Shown: positions 54,459 to 64,000, counted from the stretch's first letter. The stretch is 64,000 bases of DNA from Niallia endozanthoxylica (GCF_008710145.1 NZ_VYKL01000015.1:434001-498000); one strand, 5' to 3'. Numbers and translations: made by a program. Notes: generated by a model not told the origin, from the letters alone.

Positions 54459-54932
54459 TTATAGATTTTCAATTTTTTTCAACCATTCTCCTGTTTCAAA
54501 AACAATCGAATGATAATTCAAAAGGCTTTCTTTCGTTCGTGAATGAATTTCCCAAAGTGGAATTCCATTTTCCATGCCTAACCTGACAGAAATAATTTCT
54601 GCGGAACTAATTTCAGCTAATACTTTATTTACTGCTTCTTCACGGGAAAGACCATTAGATGATTTTTCAACTATTACTTTTCCTTTTTTTTCTGGAATCC
54701 AAGCAATGAGTTTGGTCCCTTTTTTATTTTCACCTTGTATAATAAAATAGGTTTCCTCACCGTGGTATAAGCTAAATTCATTTACTTTAGTTATATCCGT
54801 TTCTTTCCTTGCTATTTGAACAGCTGTTTCCTCTGCTTGCTTAACAGGTTCTACAGCATTTAAATAAATAATGGCAGCTGATGATGCTGCAATCACAATT
54901 ACTAAGCTTACTATTATCAACCACTTTTTCAT
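54459..54932 (-). CDS. ypmB: YpmB-like membrane-anchored protein
   Basis: A 157-residue protein with a single N-terminal membrane anchor (KKWLIIVSLVIVIAASSAAI, residues 2-21) and an extracytoplasmic domain resembling PepSY repeats: ARKETDITKVNEFSLYHGEE, SREEAVNKVLAEISSAEII, GIPLWEIHSRTKES. YpmB lies upstream of aspB in B. subtilis too. The function is unknown. ATG 54932 behind AGAGGAT; the 38-residue upstream extension of the frame has no initiation signals. Confidence 0.88.
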   Translation of the reverse strand: MKKWLIIVSLVIVIAASSAAIIYLNAVEPVKQAEETAVQIARKETDITKVNEFSLYHGEETYFIIQGENKKGTKLIAWIPEKKGKVIVEKSSNGLSREEAVNKVLAEISSAEIISVRLGMENGIPLWEIHSRTKESLLNYHSIVFETGEWLKKIENL

Positions 54933-55181
54933 GTTATCCTCTTTATCTAACGAAAATGCCGACTGATTTTCACTACAGACGTTATTCTTTCTTATTATGT
55001 ACGTTATATCGTAAATAAGTTGGAAATACCACCTCAATCTCGACATAATTTTCTACTTATACCGTTACGTTAAGAAGGCTAAAATAATGTAACAGGATAG
55101 TCTTATGAATTATTATAACAGCTTACATCTAAATTAGTTCAATTTTTCATTAAATTTATTCTAGTTCAACCCGTCCTTTTA

Positions 55182-55207
55182 GGCTGCCAAACCGCAGCCT
55201 TTTTTTA
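55182..55207 (+). terminator. Orphan plus-strand terminator between ypmB and dinG
   Basis: GGCTGC (55182-55187), CAAACC loop, GCAGCC (55194-55199), then TTTTTTTT on the plus strand. Both flanking genes are on the minus strand, so this points to a plus-strand transcript of unknown nature in 54933-55181. No gene was found in that stretch, and no ypmA equivalent. Confidence 0.7.
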
Positions 55208-55240
55208 TTAAATCATTAAAACACCAAGTCTACTAATCGA

Positions 55241-58033
55241 TTACAGCCATTCATAAATGAAATTGACCGTTTTATTAATATCCATTTTTGTGGCTTTTAC
55301 TTCTGGTAACGAATCAAGAAAGACCTTTCCATATTGTGTTGAAAGGATACGGTGATCAAATACAATCATAATGCCTTTATCATTTTTTGTACGAATGAGA
55401 CGACCAAAGCCTTGCTTAAAACGCAGCACAGCTTCCGGTAAGGAGTAATCATAGAAAGGATTCCCTCCACTCTTTTTTATATTGTCGCATTTTGCCTCTA
55501 TCATCGGTTCATCTGGTGGAGAGAAAGGTAATCTAACCATAACAAGACAAGAAAGGTCTTCACCCGGAATATCTATTCCTTCCCAAAAACTGCTCGTTCC
55601 AAGAAGAATCGCTTTATCAAAGCGCTGAAAATTTTTTGTAAGCCTTGTTCTACTTCCTCCTGAAATCCCTTGTGCAAGTAGTGTATAATCCTGTAAAAAA
55701 CCACTTTCCTTAATAAGCTCATATGTTTTACGAAGCATGTCATATGAGGTAAACAAGATTAACATACGGCCTTTTGTTGCTTCTGCAATTGATATTATAT
55801 GAGCCGCTATCTGTGAAACGTAATCCTGAAGCGGAACAGAGTTTACTTCCGGAAGATCATTCGAGATGATGAGCCTCACCTGATTTCTATAATCAAATGG
55901 CGAAGGAATTTGCTCATAATGACATGGTTCAGTGATTAAACCGAGTGCATTTGCCGTATATTTAAACGAGCCATTCACAGACAAAGTTGCTGAGGTTACA
56001 ATTACACTCCTCTTTTTATGGAATAAAATATCTCTCAGCTGATTTGAGACAGAGATTGGCTGTAAATACAACGTCGTTCTATTTTGCCAAGAACGGGTAT
56101 CCGCTTCTATCCATGAAACTTCTTCAGAAAGATTTTGTTGGATGGTCTTTCTGATACAAATCTTCAATTTCTCACTATCATCTAGCCATGCAGCTGTTTC
56201 ATGCACAACCATTTTGTGCATCGACCCCTTCTTATTCACTTTCTTCAGCCGTTCAAGACGAGCGTTTATTTCTTTCGCATAATCCGTTAACAGAAATATA
56301 AAATGTTCCGCCTTGGCTATAAACGCCTTGGCTTCTCTTGTCATTTCTAATGGAAAAGGACAGCTAAGCCTCCCTTGGACCTTAGGTTTCATACTTTTTT
56401 TTGCAATCATGGCAAGAATGGAGAACAGCTCATCCATCGTAAAAAGTAATTCTGACATCATTTTATTTAGTTCAAACGAATGAAGCAACCCCTCTTGACT
56501 TGCTTTGTCGCCTTGTAAGATTGTCTCAATTTTATGGGCAAGCATGTTCTGCTCAGAGACCCCCATTTGCTGAAGAAGAAAACGGGTTGAAGCATAATCA
56601 ATTTTACTGCCAAAATATTTACCTGCCACTTTTTCAAAATGATGCCCTTCATCAATAATGGTATAATTAGACTGCGGAAGCAGCGGTTTATCGGCTGTAA
56701 GACTTGAGAGCAACAGGCTGTGATTTGTAATAATGATATCTGCTCTCTTCGCTTTTTCACGCATTCTCAAGTAAAAATCCCGTGTTTCTATAGGTTGATT
56801 TCGTAAAGAGAAACTGTCATCATGCTTAACCTTCTGCCAAAACAACCTTCCTCCACTAGATAAATTCAGCTCATCATAATCACCTGTTTCGGTTTCTGTC
56901 AGCCAAACAAGTATTTGCATTTTTGTTAAAGTTGTATCGTAATTATCTTCCTCTTCCCGCAAGAGTTTAGCAAACTTTTCAATACTAATATAATGACTTT
57001 TCCCTTTCATTAGTACTGTATGAAAAGGAAATTCAACAGCTTTCTCCAATAAAGGAATATCCTTTTGCAGTAGCTGTTCCTGAAGCTGAGTCGTATAGGT
57101 GCTGATAATGACAGGCTCTTTATCACTTACGGCCGTATATAGCGCAGGTAATAAATAAGCCAATGACTTTCCGACACCAGTTCCGGCTTCAATCATCGCA
57201 TGCCGTTCATGCTGAAAGGAATGATAAACAATATCCATCATTTGATACTGACCTTGTCTTGACTCGAAGGCTGAAAAAGCCTTTTTTAATAAGAGTTCTT
57301 TATCCGATTCATCTAAAGGATAATAAACTTCATTTCGATTTTGTTCTTCCTTCACATGAGGAGATTTTTTTATACAAATCCCTCGAAATTCTTCCAGGCC
57401 GTTCGGGATATAATCAATCTGCTTTTCTTTTTCCATTATGAATTCTTCCAATATATCAATTAAATCGCTTTTCAATCCGCCTGAAAGTTGATGCAACTGC
57501 TTCATCGTCTGTACTGGAAGCCCCCGCAAACGCTCAAATAAAATAAGTAAAAGTTCGCTTGTTACAAGCGCATCACTATCAGCTTGATGGGGTCTATCAT
57601 GATGTAAACCCTCTTGAACAGCTAAGTCAGATAATTTATAACTGTCACTTGATGGAAAAAGGATTCGAGCCATTTCAACCGTATCAAGAACAGGACCATA
57701 AAAACCTTCATAGCCAGCCATAATTAATTCTTCCTGTAAAAAGGATAAATCAAATAACACATTATGGGCGACAAAAAAAGCGCCATTCAACATTTCCATT
57801 ATCTTAGGAGCAATTTCCGTAAATTCTGGTGCATCCTTTACCATCTCATCAGTCAATCCGGTTAATTCTTCGATGAAAACAGGAATAGTCTGCCTAGGAT
57901 TCAAAAGTGATGAAAATTGATCTACTATTGTATCATTCTCAATCACAACTGCCGCAAATTGGATAATTCTATCTCCTTTTTTCACTGAATTCCCCGTTGT
58001 TTCCAGATCAATCACTACATATTTATTACTCAT
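55241..58033 (-). CDS. dinG: DinG-family protein with 3'-5' exonuclease domain
   Basis: A 930-residue fusion. The N-terminal DnaQ-like exonuclease (residues 1-165) has YVVIDLETTGNSVKKGDRII (D9, E11), HNVLFDLSFLQEEL and HQADSDALVT, the DEDDh set. The helicase-like part has EAGTGVGKSLAYLLPAL (Walker A), TIIDEGHHFE, TSATLSV and RFKQGFGRLIRTKNDKG. No cysteines occur where XPD/E. coli DinG bind [4Fe-4S]: the segment KGKSHYISIEKF has none. Gram-positive DinG of this type acts as an exonuclease and not as a robust helicase. The length equals B. subtilis DinG (931). Confidence 0.95.
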   Translation of the reverse strand: MSNKYVVIDLETTGNSVKKGDRIIQFAAVVIENDTIVDQFSSLLNPRQTIPVFIEELTGLTDEMVKDAPEFTEIAPKIMEMLNGAFFVAHNVLFDLSFLQEELIMAGYEGFYGPVLDTVEMARILFPSSDSYKLSDLAVQEGLHHDRPHQADSDALVTSELLLILFERLRGLPVQTMKQLHQLSGGLKSDLIDILEEFIMEKEKQIDYIPNGLEEFRGICIKKSPHVKEEQNRNEVYYPLDESDKELLLKKAFSAFESRQGQYQMMDIVYHSFQHERHAMIEAGTGVGKSLAYLLPALYTAVSDKEPVIISTYTTQLQEQLLQKDIPLLEKAVEFPFHTVLMKGKSHYISIEKFAKLLREEEDNYDTTLTKMQILVWLTETETGDYDELNLSSGGRLFWQKVKHDDSFSLRNQPIETRDFYLRMREKAKRADIIITNHSLLLSSLTADKPLLPQSNYTIIDEGHHFEKVAGKYFGSKIDYASTRFLLQQMGVSEQNMLAHKIETILQGDKASQEGLLHSFELNKMMSELLFTMDELFSILAMIAKKSMKPKVQGRLSCPFPLEMTREAKAFIAKAEHFIFLLTDYAKEINARLERLKKVNKKGSMHKMVVHETAAWLDDSEKLKICIRKTIQQNLSEEVSWIEADTRSWQNRTTLYLQPISVSNQLRDILFHKKRSVIVTSATLSVNGSFKYTANALGLITEPCHYEQIPSPFDYRNQVRLIISNDLPEVNSVPLQDYVSQIAAHIISIAEATKGRMLILFTSYDMLRKTYELIKESGFLQDYTLLAQGISGGSRTRLTKNFQRFDKAILLGTSSFWEGIDIPGEDLSCLVMVRLPFSPPDEPMIEAKCDNIKKSGGNPFYDYSLPEAVLRFKQGFGRLIRTKNDKGIMIVFDHRILSTQYGKVFLDSLPEVKATKMDINKTVNFIYEWL

Positions 58034-58204
58034 CTAATTAACACCTCAGGCCACTTCTATTCCCTTATTAAACTAGAATGTGGTCAATATCTTTAATATG
58101 TTAAACCCTATCATATTTTTACAAAAAGAAAAAGAGTTCCATGCAACTGCATTCTCCCCTTCCTAATTGACAGCTTACTTATATTTTACCCAGTTTACAC
58201 AAAA

Positions 58205-58227
58205 AGCTGACTCATATAGAGTCAGCT
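58205..58227 (-). terminator. Terminator of the panBCD operon
   Basis: Perfect 9-base stem AGCTGACTC/GAGTCAGCT with a 5-base loop and TTTTT tail on the minus strand. Confidence 0.88.
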
Positions 58228-58234
58228 CACAAAT

Positions 58235-58618
58235 TTACATAACTGTCATTTCAGGTTCAGCATGGATTAATTCTTTAATCTGGTTTCCCTCACCCATGAT
58301 TGCTACTTTTGGAGTATGAGCGGCTAGCTTATCTTCATGTACTAGAGCATAGGAGATAATAATAACGGTATCTCCTGGCTGCACTAACCGCGCTGCAGCT
58401 CCATTTATGCATATCGTACCTGTGCCTCTTTGACCAGGTATAATATAAGTTTCAAAGCGTGCACCGTTATTGTTATTAACGATTTGTACCTTTTCATTTG
58501 CAACCATTCCAACTGCATCGATAATATCTGAATCGATTGTAATACTTCCAACGTAATTTAAATTAGCTTCTGTAACAGTTGCACGATGGATTTTCCCGTT
58601 CATCATGGTGCGAAACAT
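58235..58618 (-). CDS. panD: Aspartate 1-decarboxylase
   Basis: A 127-residue pyruvoyl enzyme precursor that makes beta-alanine for pantothenate. The self-cleavage site G24-S25 is visible in [16 protein letters not shown], and [20 protein letters not shown] and GDTVIIISY are conserved. Length matches the family. ATG at 58618 with AGGAGG upstream. Last gene of panB-panC-panD, 11 bases after panC. Confidence 0.97.
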   Translation of the reverse strand: MFRTMMNGKIHRATVTEANLNYVGSITIDSDIIDAVGMVANEKVQIVNNNNGARFETYIIPGQRGTGTICINGAAARLVQPGDTVIIISYALVHEDKLAAHTPKVAIMGEGNQIKELIHAEPEMTVM

Positions 58619-58629
58619 ATTGCTTCCTC

Positions 58630-59478
58630 CTATTCTTCTATTAAAATAATATTATCAATTAAACGTGCTTTTGAGAATTTAACGGCCAAAGCAATAATAT
58701 AATTGCCCTTGATTACTTCCATTTTTTCAAGACCTGGATAAGTTAATATACTTATATAATCAATTTGTCCTGACGTTTCCGTTTGAATCCTATCCATGAT
58801 AGAATGAACAATTCTTTCAGGATTCACTTCACCCGCTTTTATCCTATCAGCAGCCATTCTAAGACTGCTATATAAAACAGGTGCTTCAGCACGTTCTTTT
58901 TCCGTTAAATAGACATTTCGCGAGCTTTTCGCCAATCCATCCGATTCTCTAACCGTCTCAACAGGAACAATTTCCAAAGGAAAATTGAAATCGTCTACAA
59001 GCCCTTGAATGACAGCAAGCTGCTGTGCATCCTTCTTTCCAAAATAAGCTCTATCCGGCTGTACAAGATGAAAAAGTTTCGTTACTACGGCTGCAACCCC
59101 ATCGAAATGACCCGGACGAGATTCACCACATAAAACATCCGTTCTTTTTCTAACCTTCATGGAAACGGAAAGCTCATTAGGGTACATTTCAGCAACAGAA
59201 GGATGAAACATGATATCTACATTTTCTTCCTCTGCTGTTTTCTGATCCTGTTCAAAATCTCTTGGATAGGTCTCTAAATCTTCATTCGGACCAAATTGTA
59301 AAGGATTCACGAAAACACTTAGAACAACAAATTGATTTTCCTGACGGGCTTTCTTCAATAAAGCCCGATGTCCTTCATGCAGATAGCCCATTGTTGGTAC
59401 AAATCCGATTGTTTTTTGTTGTGATTTTTCAGCCTTAATGACTGCCTTTAATTCAGCAATTGTTGAAATGACTCTCAT
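58630..59478 (-). CDS. panC: Pantothenate synthetase
   Basis: A 282-residue ATP-dependent ligase joining pantoate and beta-alanine. [19 protein letters not shown] (residues 27-45, with the HxGH-like nucleotide-binding motif), [20 protein letters not shown] and [20 protein letters not shown] with KDAQQL are diagnostic, and KSSRNVYL is the second ATP motif (KMSKS-like). The ATG shares its A with the panB stop codon (TAATG), so translation is coupled. Confidence 0.97.
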   Translation of the reverse strand: MRVISTIAELKAVIKAEKSQQKTIGFVPTMGYLHEGHRALLKKARQENQFVVLSVFVNPLQFGPNEDLETYPRDFEQDQKTAEEENVDIMFHPSVAEMYPNELSVSMKVRKRTDVLCGESRPGHFDGVAAVVTKLFHLVQPDRAYFGKKDAQQLAVIQGLVDDFNFPLEIVPVETVRESDGLAKSSRNVYLTEKERAEAPVLYSSLRMAADRIKAGEVNPERIVHSIMDRIQTETSGQIDYISILTYPGLEKMEVIKGNYIIALAVKFSKARLIDNIILIEE

Positions 59479-60311
59479 TATTTTCCTCCATATAGAGTCT
59501 GTAACTCTTCCTCTGCCATTGTATAACTATGCTTTTCTCCAGGAAATTCGCGTGATTTTACTTCTTTAACATACTCCTTTAAACCATCCACAGCGATATC
59601 GTCTATTGAGCAGTACTGCTTCACAAATTTTGCCACTCGTTCCACACCATAACCAGCCACATCGTGATAAACCAAGACTTGTCCATCAGTGCCGTCTCCT
59701 GCACCAATTCCAATGGTCGGAATTGATAGCAGACTGCTTATTTTCGTTGCTAATTGTTTTGGCACGCATTCAAGTACAATCATAAACGCTCCTGCTTCTT
59801 CACACTTCTTAGCATCCTCTATTAACTTTTTTGCTGCTTCTGCATTTTTCCCTTGAACTTTATAACCGCCTAAAACACCCACCGATTGCGGTGTTAAACC
59901 GAGATGAGAACAAACCGGTATTCCAGCTTGTGTCAAGGCTTTTATATGTTCAAGCACACCATCTGCACCTTCAAGCTTTACTGCATTTGCAAAGCTTTCC
60001 TGCATCATTCTTGTACTTGTCATAATGGTGTCTCTAATTGTTAAATGATAGCTAGCAAACGGAAGATCAACAATCGTGAACGTGTCCTTTGCCCCTCTTT
60101 TCACTGCTTTTGTGTGGTGGATCATATCCTCTACAGTAACAGGAATCGTTGAATCATAACCAAGCACAACCATCCCTAAAGAATCACCAACAAGAATGAC
60201 ATCAGCTTCTGCCTGCTCCGCATGCTTTGCTGACGGATAATCATAAGCAGTAATCATCGCAATTGCTTCACCATTTTTCTTCATTTTTAAAAAATCAGTT
60301 GTTTGCTTCAT
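59478..60311 (-). CDS. panB: Ketopantoate hydroxymethyltransferase
   Basis: A 277-residue TIM-barrel enzyme, first step of pantothenate synthesis from ketoisovalerate. [40 protein letters not shown] (metal-binding Asp) and [20 protein letters not shown] are family signatures, along with the catalytic Glu in [13 protein letters not shown] 60311 follows AGGAGG; the extra 11 codons of the open frame are leader. It heads panBCD, downstream of a probable regulatory RNA and a terminator at 60420-60446. Confidence 0.97.
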   Translation of the reverse strand: MKQTTDFLKMKKNGEAIAMITAYDYPSAKHAEQAEADVILVGDSLGMVVLGYDSTIPVTVEDMIHHTKAVKRGAKDTFTIVDLPFASYHLTIRDTIMTSTRMMQESFANAVKLEGADGVLEHIKALTQAGIPVCSHLGLTPQSVGVLGGYKVQGKNAEAAKKLIEDAKKCEEAGAFMIVLECVPKQLATKISSLLSIPTIGIGAGDGTDGQVLVYHDVAGYGVERVAKFVKQYCSIDDIAVDGLKEYVKEVKSREFPGEKHSYTMAEEELQTLYGGK

Positions 60312-60419
60312 TCCATTTCCTCCTGTTAGGAAGAGGCATAACACGTTTAATATAATAAAAACTTTTCAGAAGCTGATGGGATAAAAATCGATATCCATCG
60401 AGATTCTGATTAGTCAAAA

Positions 60420-60446
60420 AAATCCTTCTACGCCGCAGAAGGATTT
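60420..60446 (-). terminator. Leader terminator upstream of panB
   Basis: Perfect 10-base stem AAATCCTTCT/AGAAGGATTT with a 7-base loop and T run on the minus strand, located about 110 bases before the panB start and after the pan-type RNA structure. It is best read as an attenuator. Confidence 0.85.
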
Positions 60447-60473
60447 AAAATGTTAATGACGTGTTTTATCCCT

Positions 60474-60506
60474 CTGTCCCGGTCCAATTTTTTCGGATCT
60501 AGGCAG
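60474..60506 (-). ncRNA. Probable pan-type leader RNA of panBCD
   Basis: On the minus strand CTGCCTAGATCC, an A/T-rich loop, then GGACCGGGACAG forms an interrupted stem: CTG/CAG, CC/GG and TCC/GGA pairs separated by an internal loop and a bulged A, followed by AGGGATAAAA. The place (5' leader of panB), size and bulged adenosine agree with my memory of the 'pan' RNA motif of Firmicutes. The consensus could not be checked here. Confidence 0.55.
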
Positions 60507-60571
60507 ATATTATTATTAATTCAGTACTTCTACATTGGTGCAGTTCACAACAATGATACCGCCCATAAGAG

Positions 60572-60577
60572 ATTATA
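60572..60577 (-). promoter_or_regulatory. Extended -10 promoter of panBCD
   Basis: TGTTATAAT on the minus strand: TATAAT preceded by TGn. No good -35 hexamer is seen 17 bases upstream. Transcription from here would give a leader of about 250 bases containing the pan-type structure and the attenuator. Confidence 0.6.
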
Positions 60578-60643
60578 ACAGATAAAAATAATTTTTGGCT
60601 ATAATATTATAAAATTTTCGCAATAATTTGTCATTGTTTGTCA

Positions 60644-61621
60644 TTATATCTCAATATCTGCAGAATAAACCAAATGGACTTTTCCTAATTCATCCTCCAT
60701 CATTAATGCACCATCATCCGTTATCCCCAGCGCTTTTCCATATAAATTGCCCTGAAGCATTCTAGCCGTAATCATTTTCCCAATGCTTACAGCGTAGCTT
60801 TCCCATAATAATTTAATTGGATAGAAGCCTTCTTGTAAATACACATCATAAAGATGTTCAATCTTGGCTAATACTAATTTAATTAATTCAGCGCGGTTAA
60901 TTGTTTTTCCGGTTTCAATTCTTAAGGATGTAGCAATGGATTGGAGTTCTTCCGGATATACCTCTAATTCCTGATTAGCATTTATTCCAATGCCAATAAT
61001 AACAGAATTAATTCGATCACTTTCCGCCTGCAGTTCGGTTAAAATTCCGGTCATCTTTTTGCCATCAATCAGAATGTCATTTGGCCATTTAATTTGCGGC
61101 TTAATTGAAACTAATTCCTCAATTGCCTGAACAACTGCCACAGCCGTTACCAATGTTAATTGTGGTGCCTTGTGTGGTAAAAGTTGGGGACGAAGAATTA
61201 CACTCATCCAAATACCTGTATATTTTGGAGAAAACCAAGTACGGGCCATTCTGCCCCGCCCATTTGTCTGCTCCTCCGCAATCACAACCGTACCTTCCGG
61301 AGCGCCGTCAAGGCTTAGCTGCAGAGCTATTTTTTGCGTAGAATCTACACTTTCCTCATAATGTATATGTTGACCGAGCCGTTTTGTCATCAGGCCAAGC
61401 CGAACTTCATTCTCAGTTATTTTTTCTGGCACCTTTACAATACGGTATCCTTTCCTTCTTACTGCCTCTAACTCAAAGCCTTCCTTTCGAAGCTCTTCAA
61501 TATGCTTCCAAACAGCCGTTCTAGTACATCCAATTAAGTCTGCTAAATACTGACCGGACAAGAAATCATCACCGCTATTGGTAAAAGCATCAAGCAATCG
61601 TTTTCTCAATTCTGATTGCAA
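60644..61621 (-). CDS. birA: Biotin-protein ligase and biotin operon repressor BirA
   Basis: A 325-residue bifunctional protein. The N-terminal helix-turn-helix is LADLIGCTRTAVWKHIEELR (about residues 24-43), followed by the ligase domain with EEQTNGRGRMARTWFSPKYT (GRGRxxR), KWPNDILIDGKKMTGILTEL and a C-terminal SH3-like cap. It biotinylates acetyl-CoA carboxylase and represses biotin genes. I chose TTG 61621 over GTG 61633: AAGGGAG is better spaced, and the result aligns with and equals the length of B. subtilis BirA (325). Overlaps cca by 16 bases. Confidence 0.95.
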   Translation of the reverse strand: MQSELRKRLLDAFTNSGDDFLSGQYLADLIGCTRTAVWKHIEELRKEGFELEAVRRKGYRIVKVPEKITENEVRLGLMTKRLGQHIHYEESVDSTQKIALQLSLDGAPEGTVVIAEEQTNGRGRMARTWFSPKYTGIWMSVILRPQLLPHKAPQLTLVTAVAVVQAIEELVSIKPQIKWPNDILIDGKKMTGILTELQAESDRINSVIIGIGINANQELEVYPEELQSIATSLRIETGKTINRAELIKLVLAKIEHLYDVYLQEGFYPIKLLWESYAVSIGKMITARMLQGNLYGKALGITDDGALMMEDELGKVHLVYSADIEI

Positions 61622-62805
61622 TTTAACAGCCACTCCCTTATGGATTCTCTTTTATTATCAACCTCACCGTGTAACACGGCTTTCTCAATCAAATCAAGTT
61701 TTCCTTTGACCCAAGGTCCACCCTTTTGACCGCTCCACTCTATTAAATCATGCCCGCTCACTGCAAGTTCCTGACGATTTTTAATCATAAGCCCTTCATA
61801 ACGCTCTTTGACATCAGAAATAGATGTACATAATGGCTGATGATGACAAATATTAAACAGCCTTTCAACAGACAAAATAATCTCACGGCCTGCTTTATAG
61901 AGACTATCATTATCCCATGGTGAATGATGCCGAAACTGCAGCCAGTCGACAATGGATTTAGCTAGTTTCATTTTTTTGACCGGCAACTTCCATTTTCTTA
62001 AAAACAGCTCGGTTTCCGTAGGAGAAATGTCTATTAAAAACAACAGAAGAGACCACATCTCAATATTTGATAATTCCTTGAGATTATACTGCAGCAGTTG
62101 CGTTAATGATTTTTCATGATTACTCATTCCTGGTAAATATTGAAACAAACCTGTATCAAGCAAAAGCTGCAACGCTGCCTTTCGGTTTTCACCTTGGAGT
62201 AATTTTTCAAATTCTACTGTTTTTCTCTCCGTTGCAATATTTTCTAACAAAATGGCATATTTTCTTAAGGCTTGAAGGGTTTCTATTTCAATCGAAAAGG
62301 ATAATTGGCTGACAAAGCGTACGGCTCTCATCATCCTTAATGCATCTTCATGGAAACGCTCAGTTGCTGAACCAACCGTTTTAATTATTCTTTGCTTAAT
62401 TGCTTCTTGACCATGGAACGGATCAATTAAATGACCTTCCTTGTCCATGGCAATGCTATTCATCGTAAAATCGCGGCGTTTTAAATCCTCTTCAAGATTT
62501 CGAATAAAGGTGACATCACTAGGTCTGCGAAAATCTATATATTCTCCATCCGTACGGAAAGTTGTAAGCTCATATGTATCTTTATCCCATAAAACGACAA
62601 CGGTTCCATGTTCAATGCCGACATCAATTGTTCTTGGAAAAACCTTTTTTACTTCCTGCGGCGTAGCGGAAGTGGCAATATCAACATCAGCAATTTCTTT
62701 ACCAAGTATGTAATCACGAACACAGCCGCCTACAAAATAGGCTTCAAAACCAGCCTGTTCAATTCTCTCAAAAAGGGGGATGGCTTTTTTAAAAATCGGC
62801 ATCAT
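61606..62805 (-). CDS. cca: CCA-adding tRNA nucleotidyltransferase
   Basis: A 399-residue class II enzyme that adds or repairs the tRNA 3' CCA end. The head domain has [20 protein letters not shown] with [11 protein letters not shown] (metal-binding DxD), and [20 protein letters not shown] plus [12 protein letters not shown] follow. The neck motif is [18 protein letters not shown]. The C-terminal body binds tRNA. The start overlaps the bshA stop (ATGA at 62805-62802); a second in-frame ATG is at 62802. Operon bshA-cca-birA as in B. subtilis. Confidence 0.96.
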   Translation of the reverse strand: MMPIFKKAIPLFERIEQAGFEAYFVGGCVRDYILGKEIADVDIATSATPQEVKKVFPRTIDVGIEHGTVVVLWDKDTYELTTFRTDGEYIDFRRPSDVTFIRNLEEDLKRRDFTMNSIAMDKEGHLIDPFHGQEAIKQRIIKTVGSATERFHEDALRMMRAVRFVSQLSFSIEIETLQALRKYAILLENIATERKTVEFEKLLQGENRKAALQLLLDTGLFQYLPGMSNHEKSLTQLLQYNLKELSNIEMWSLLLFLIDISPTETELFLRKWKLPVKKMKLAKSIVDWLQFRHHSPWDNDSLYKAGREIILSVERLFNICHHQPLCTSISDVKERYEGLMIKNRQELAVSGHDLIEWSGQKGGPWVKGKLDLIEKAVLHGEVDNKRESIREWLLNCNQN

Positions 62806-63947
62806 CCCACTTCACCACTTTTCAATAATTGATAATAAATTTGTTCATATTGTTCAACAATCTTTTCCGCACGAAAATGTTCGTTTACAATGTTAATGGA
62901 GTTCTGCGAAAACTGCCTATGCATGACTTCGTCCATTAAGAGATGAACGGCTTTCTCTGCTACATGCTCAACATCTCCAAGTTCACATAAATAACCATTA
63001 ACTCCATCTCGAATCACTTCAGGAATGCCGCCAATATTTGTCCCAATACATGGCACTCCGCAAGCCATTGCCTCAAGAGCTACCAGTCCAAAGCTTTCTT
63101 TTTCTGATAAAAGAAGCATTAAATCACTAATAGAGTAGAGTTCCTCGAGATTGTCCTGTTTACCAAGAAATAAAACATGATCCTGTATATTTAATTTCTC
63201 GACAAGCTGACTAACAATTGAAAATTCCGGTCCATCCCCGACCAATAACAACTTTGCAGGTAATTGAGACACAATTTTTGCAAATGCCCTTACAACATCA
63301 GGAACACGCTTAACGTTTCGAAAATTAGAAACATGGATAACAACCTTCTCATCGCTGCTTATTTTATATTCTTCTTTCAGGTGACAAGTGGATATTTTGT
63401 GATAGACCCGTTCATCAATAAAGTTATAGACTGGCAGGATATTCTTTTTCGGTTTCAAAAGATCATAAGTTTCAGCAATTAATGAGTGAGAAACAGCCGT
63501 AACCGCATCAGACTTTTCAATTCCAAACCGAATAGCATCTGTTAAGGATGCATCATAACCAAGGACCGTAATATCTGTGCCATGCAAAGTTGTGACAATT
63601 TTTATATCTTTCCCTGACATTTGTTTTGCCAAAATCGCACAAACAGCATGAGGAATAGCATAATGCACATGAAGTAAATCTAGTTTTTCTCTTTTAATTA
63701 CTTCTGCCATTTTACTTGCAAGTGCAATATCATAGGGAGGGTATTGAAATACGGAATATTGATTAACCTCCACCTGATGATAGTAAATATTATGATACAT
63801 TTTCTTCAATCTAAATGGCAGACTGGATGAAATAAAATGAATACTATGACCTCTTTCCGCCAGCATCTTGCCAAGTTCTGTTGCAACAACTCCTGAACCA
63901 CCAACAGTTGGGTAACAGGTAATACCGATTTTGAGTTTTGTTTTCAT
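62802..63947 (-). CDS. bshA: Bacillithiol glycosyltransferase BshA
   Basis: A 381-residue GT4 glycosyltransferase that joins GlcNAc from UDP-GlcNAc to L-malate, the first step of bacillithiol synthesis. The N-terminal Rossmann domain has [20 protein letters not shown] and [20 protein letters not shown], and the C-terminal donor domain has [19 protein letters not shown] and [20 protein letters not shown] (E-x7-E motif). ATG 63947 with AAAAGGTAG upstream, overlapping the end of the preceding gene by four bases. Confidence 0.96.
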   Translation of the reverse strand: MKTKLKIGITCYPTVGGSGVVATELGKMLAERGHSIHFISSSLPFRLKKMYHNIYYHQVEVNQYSVFQYPPYDIALASKMAEVIKREKLDLLHVHYAIPHAVCAILAKQMSGKDIKIVTTLHGTDITVLGYDASLTDAIRFGIEKSDAVTAVSHSLIAETYDLLKPKKNILPVYNFIDERVYHKISTCHLKEEYKISSDEKVVIHVSNFRNVKRVPDVVRAFAKIVSQLPAKLLLVGDGPEFSIVSQLVEKLNIQDHVLFLGKQDNLEELYSISDLMLLLSEKESFGLVALEAMACGVPCIGTNIGGIPEVIRDGVNGYLCELGDVEHVAEKAVHLLMDEVMHRQFSQNSINIVNEHFRAEKIVEQYEQIYYQLLKSGEVG

Positions 63948-64000
63948 CTACCTTTTCTCCTCATTAATTCTTCATTCACTGTCGGCTTTTTCAGTAAAGA
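63944..64000 (-). CDS. C-terminal end of the gene preceding bshA (probably bshB1)
   Basis: The last 18 codons of a minus-strand gene: [18 protein letters not shown] then TGA at 63946-63944, overlapping the bshA start (ATGA). In B. subtilis the gene just upstream of bshA is bshB1, the deacetylase for the second bacillithiol step, so this is the likely identity by position. The fragment is too short to confirm. Confidence 0.5.
   Translation of the reverse strand, partial: SLLKKPTVNEELMRRKGR

Noticed and set aside
54933..55046. N-terminal extension of YpmB (38 residues)
   Set aside because: No Shine-Dalgarno at the upstream start, whereas AGAGGAT precedes the ATG at 54932; homologues begin with the membrane anchor.

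Overview
This window comes from the chromosome of a low-GC, endospore-forming Firmicute of the Bacillaceae that is not Bacillus subtilis itself. Nearly every conserved gene has a clear counterpart in the B. subtilis 'ykv' and 'yp' blocks, in recognisable order. Spore genes (sspL, sspM, cotD and yppG families, a Spo0E-like phosphatase, gamma-SASP-like small proteins), a CtsR-controlled clpE, a B-type RNase P RNA, bacillithiol genes and many GTG/TTG starts behind strong Shine-Dalgarno sequences all fit this. No tRNA or rRNA gene, prophage, complete insertion sequence or CRISPR array is visible.

Layout. 1-11.7 kb is an accessory-like stretch: small conserved proteins, a CPBP membrane protease, the ykvI / clpE / mhqR-like cluster, a hemerythrin protein, a Spo0E-like protein, a membrane acyltransferase, a B12-binding radical SAM enzyme and a pair of small spore-type proteins. 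11.9-25.6 kb holds topB, a cold-shock gene with a long leader, ypeQ-ypeP and ypdQ (RNase H-like), a PAP2-like membrane protein, sspL, ypcP, a GNAT/nucleotidyltransferase pair, dynA and the bpsA-bpsB polyketide genes. 26-36 kb holds a lone cheX, the guanine-riboswitch-controlled xpt-pbuX operon, ypwA, the helicase gene ypvA, a holin-like gene, ypsC/rlmL, rnpB, gpsB and ypsA. 36-50 kb has cotD, mrfB-mrfA (DNA repair), an FNR-type regulator facing hcp, yppG-yppF-yppE-yppD-sspM-yppC, and recU-ponA. 49.6-64 kb is a tightly packed minus-strand block: ypoC-nth-dnaD, asnS, aspB, ypmB, dinG, panB-panC-panD, birA, cca, bshA and the end of an upstream gene.

How genes work together: clpE has a textbook promoter with CtsR heptad boxes. 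xpt-pbuX sits behind a purine aptamer with C at the specificity position and a visible terminator/antiterminator. panB-panC-panD sits behind a probable pan-type RNA structure followed by a terminator. hcp has a perfect TGTGA-N6-TCACA operator and a facing Crp/Fnr-family regulator lacking Fe-S cysteines. recU and ponA, nth and dnaD, and cca and birA form compact operons.

The most unusual content is a family of short, non-coding, highly structured mobile repeats (about 157-198 bp, six traces). Each has terminal inverted repeats beginning near GGCTTTGTTAA, an inner TTTTTGACTCAT motif and an ordered set of hairpins whose stems differ between copies but remain paired. Two copies have exact 8-bp target-site duplications. 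No transposase for them is present in the window.
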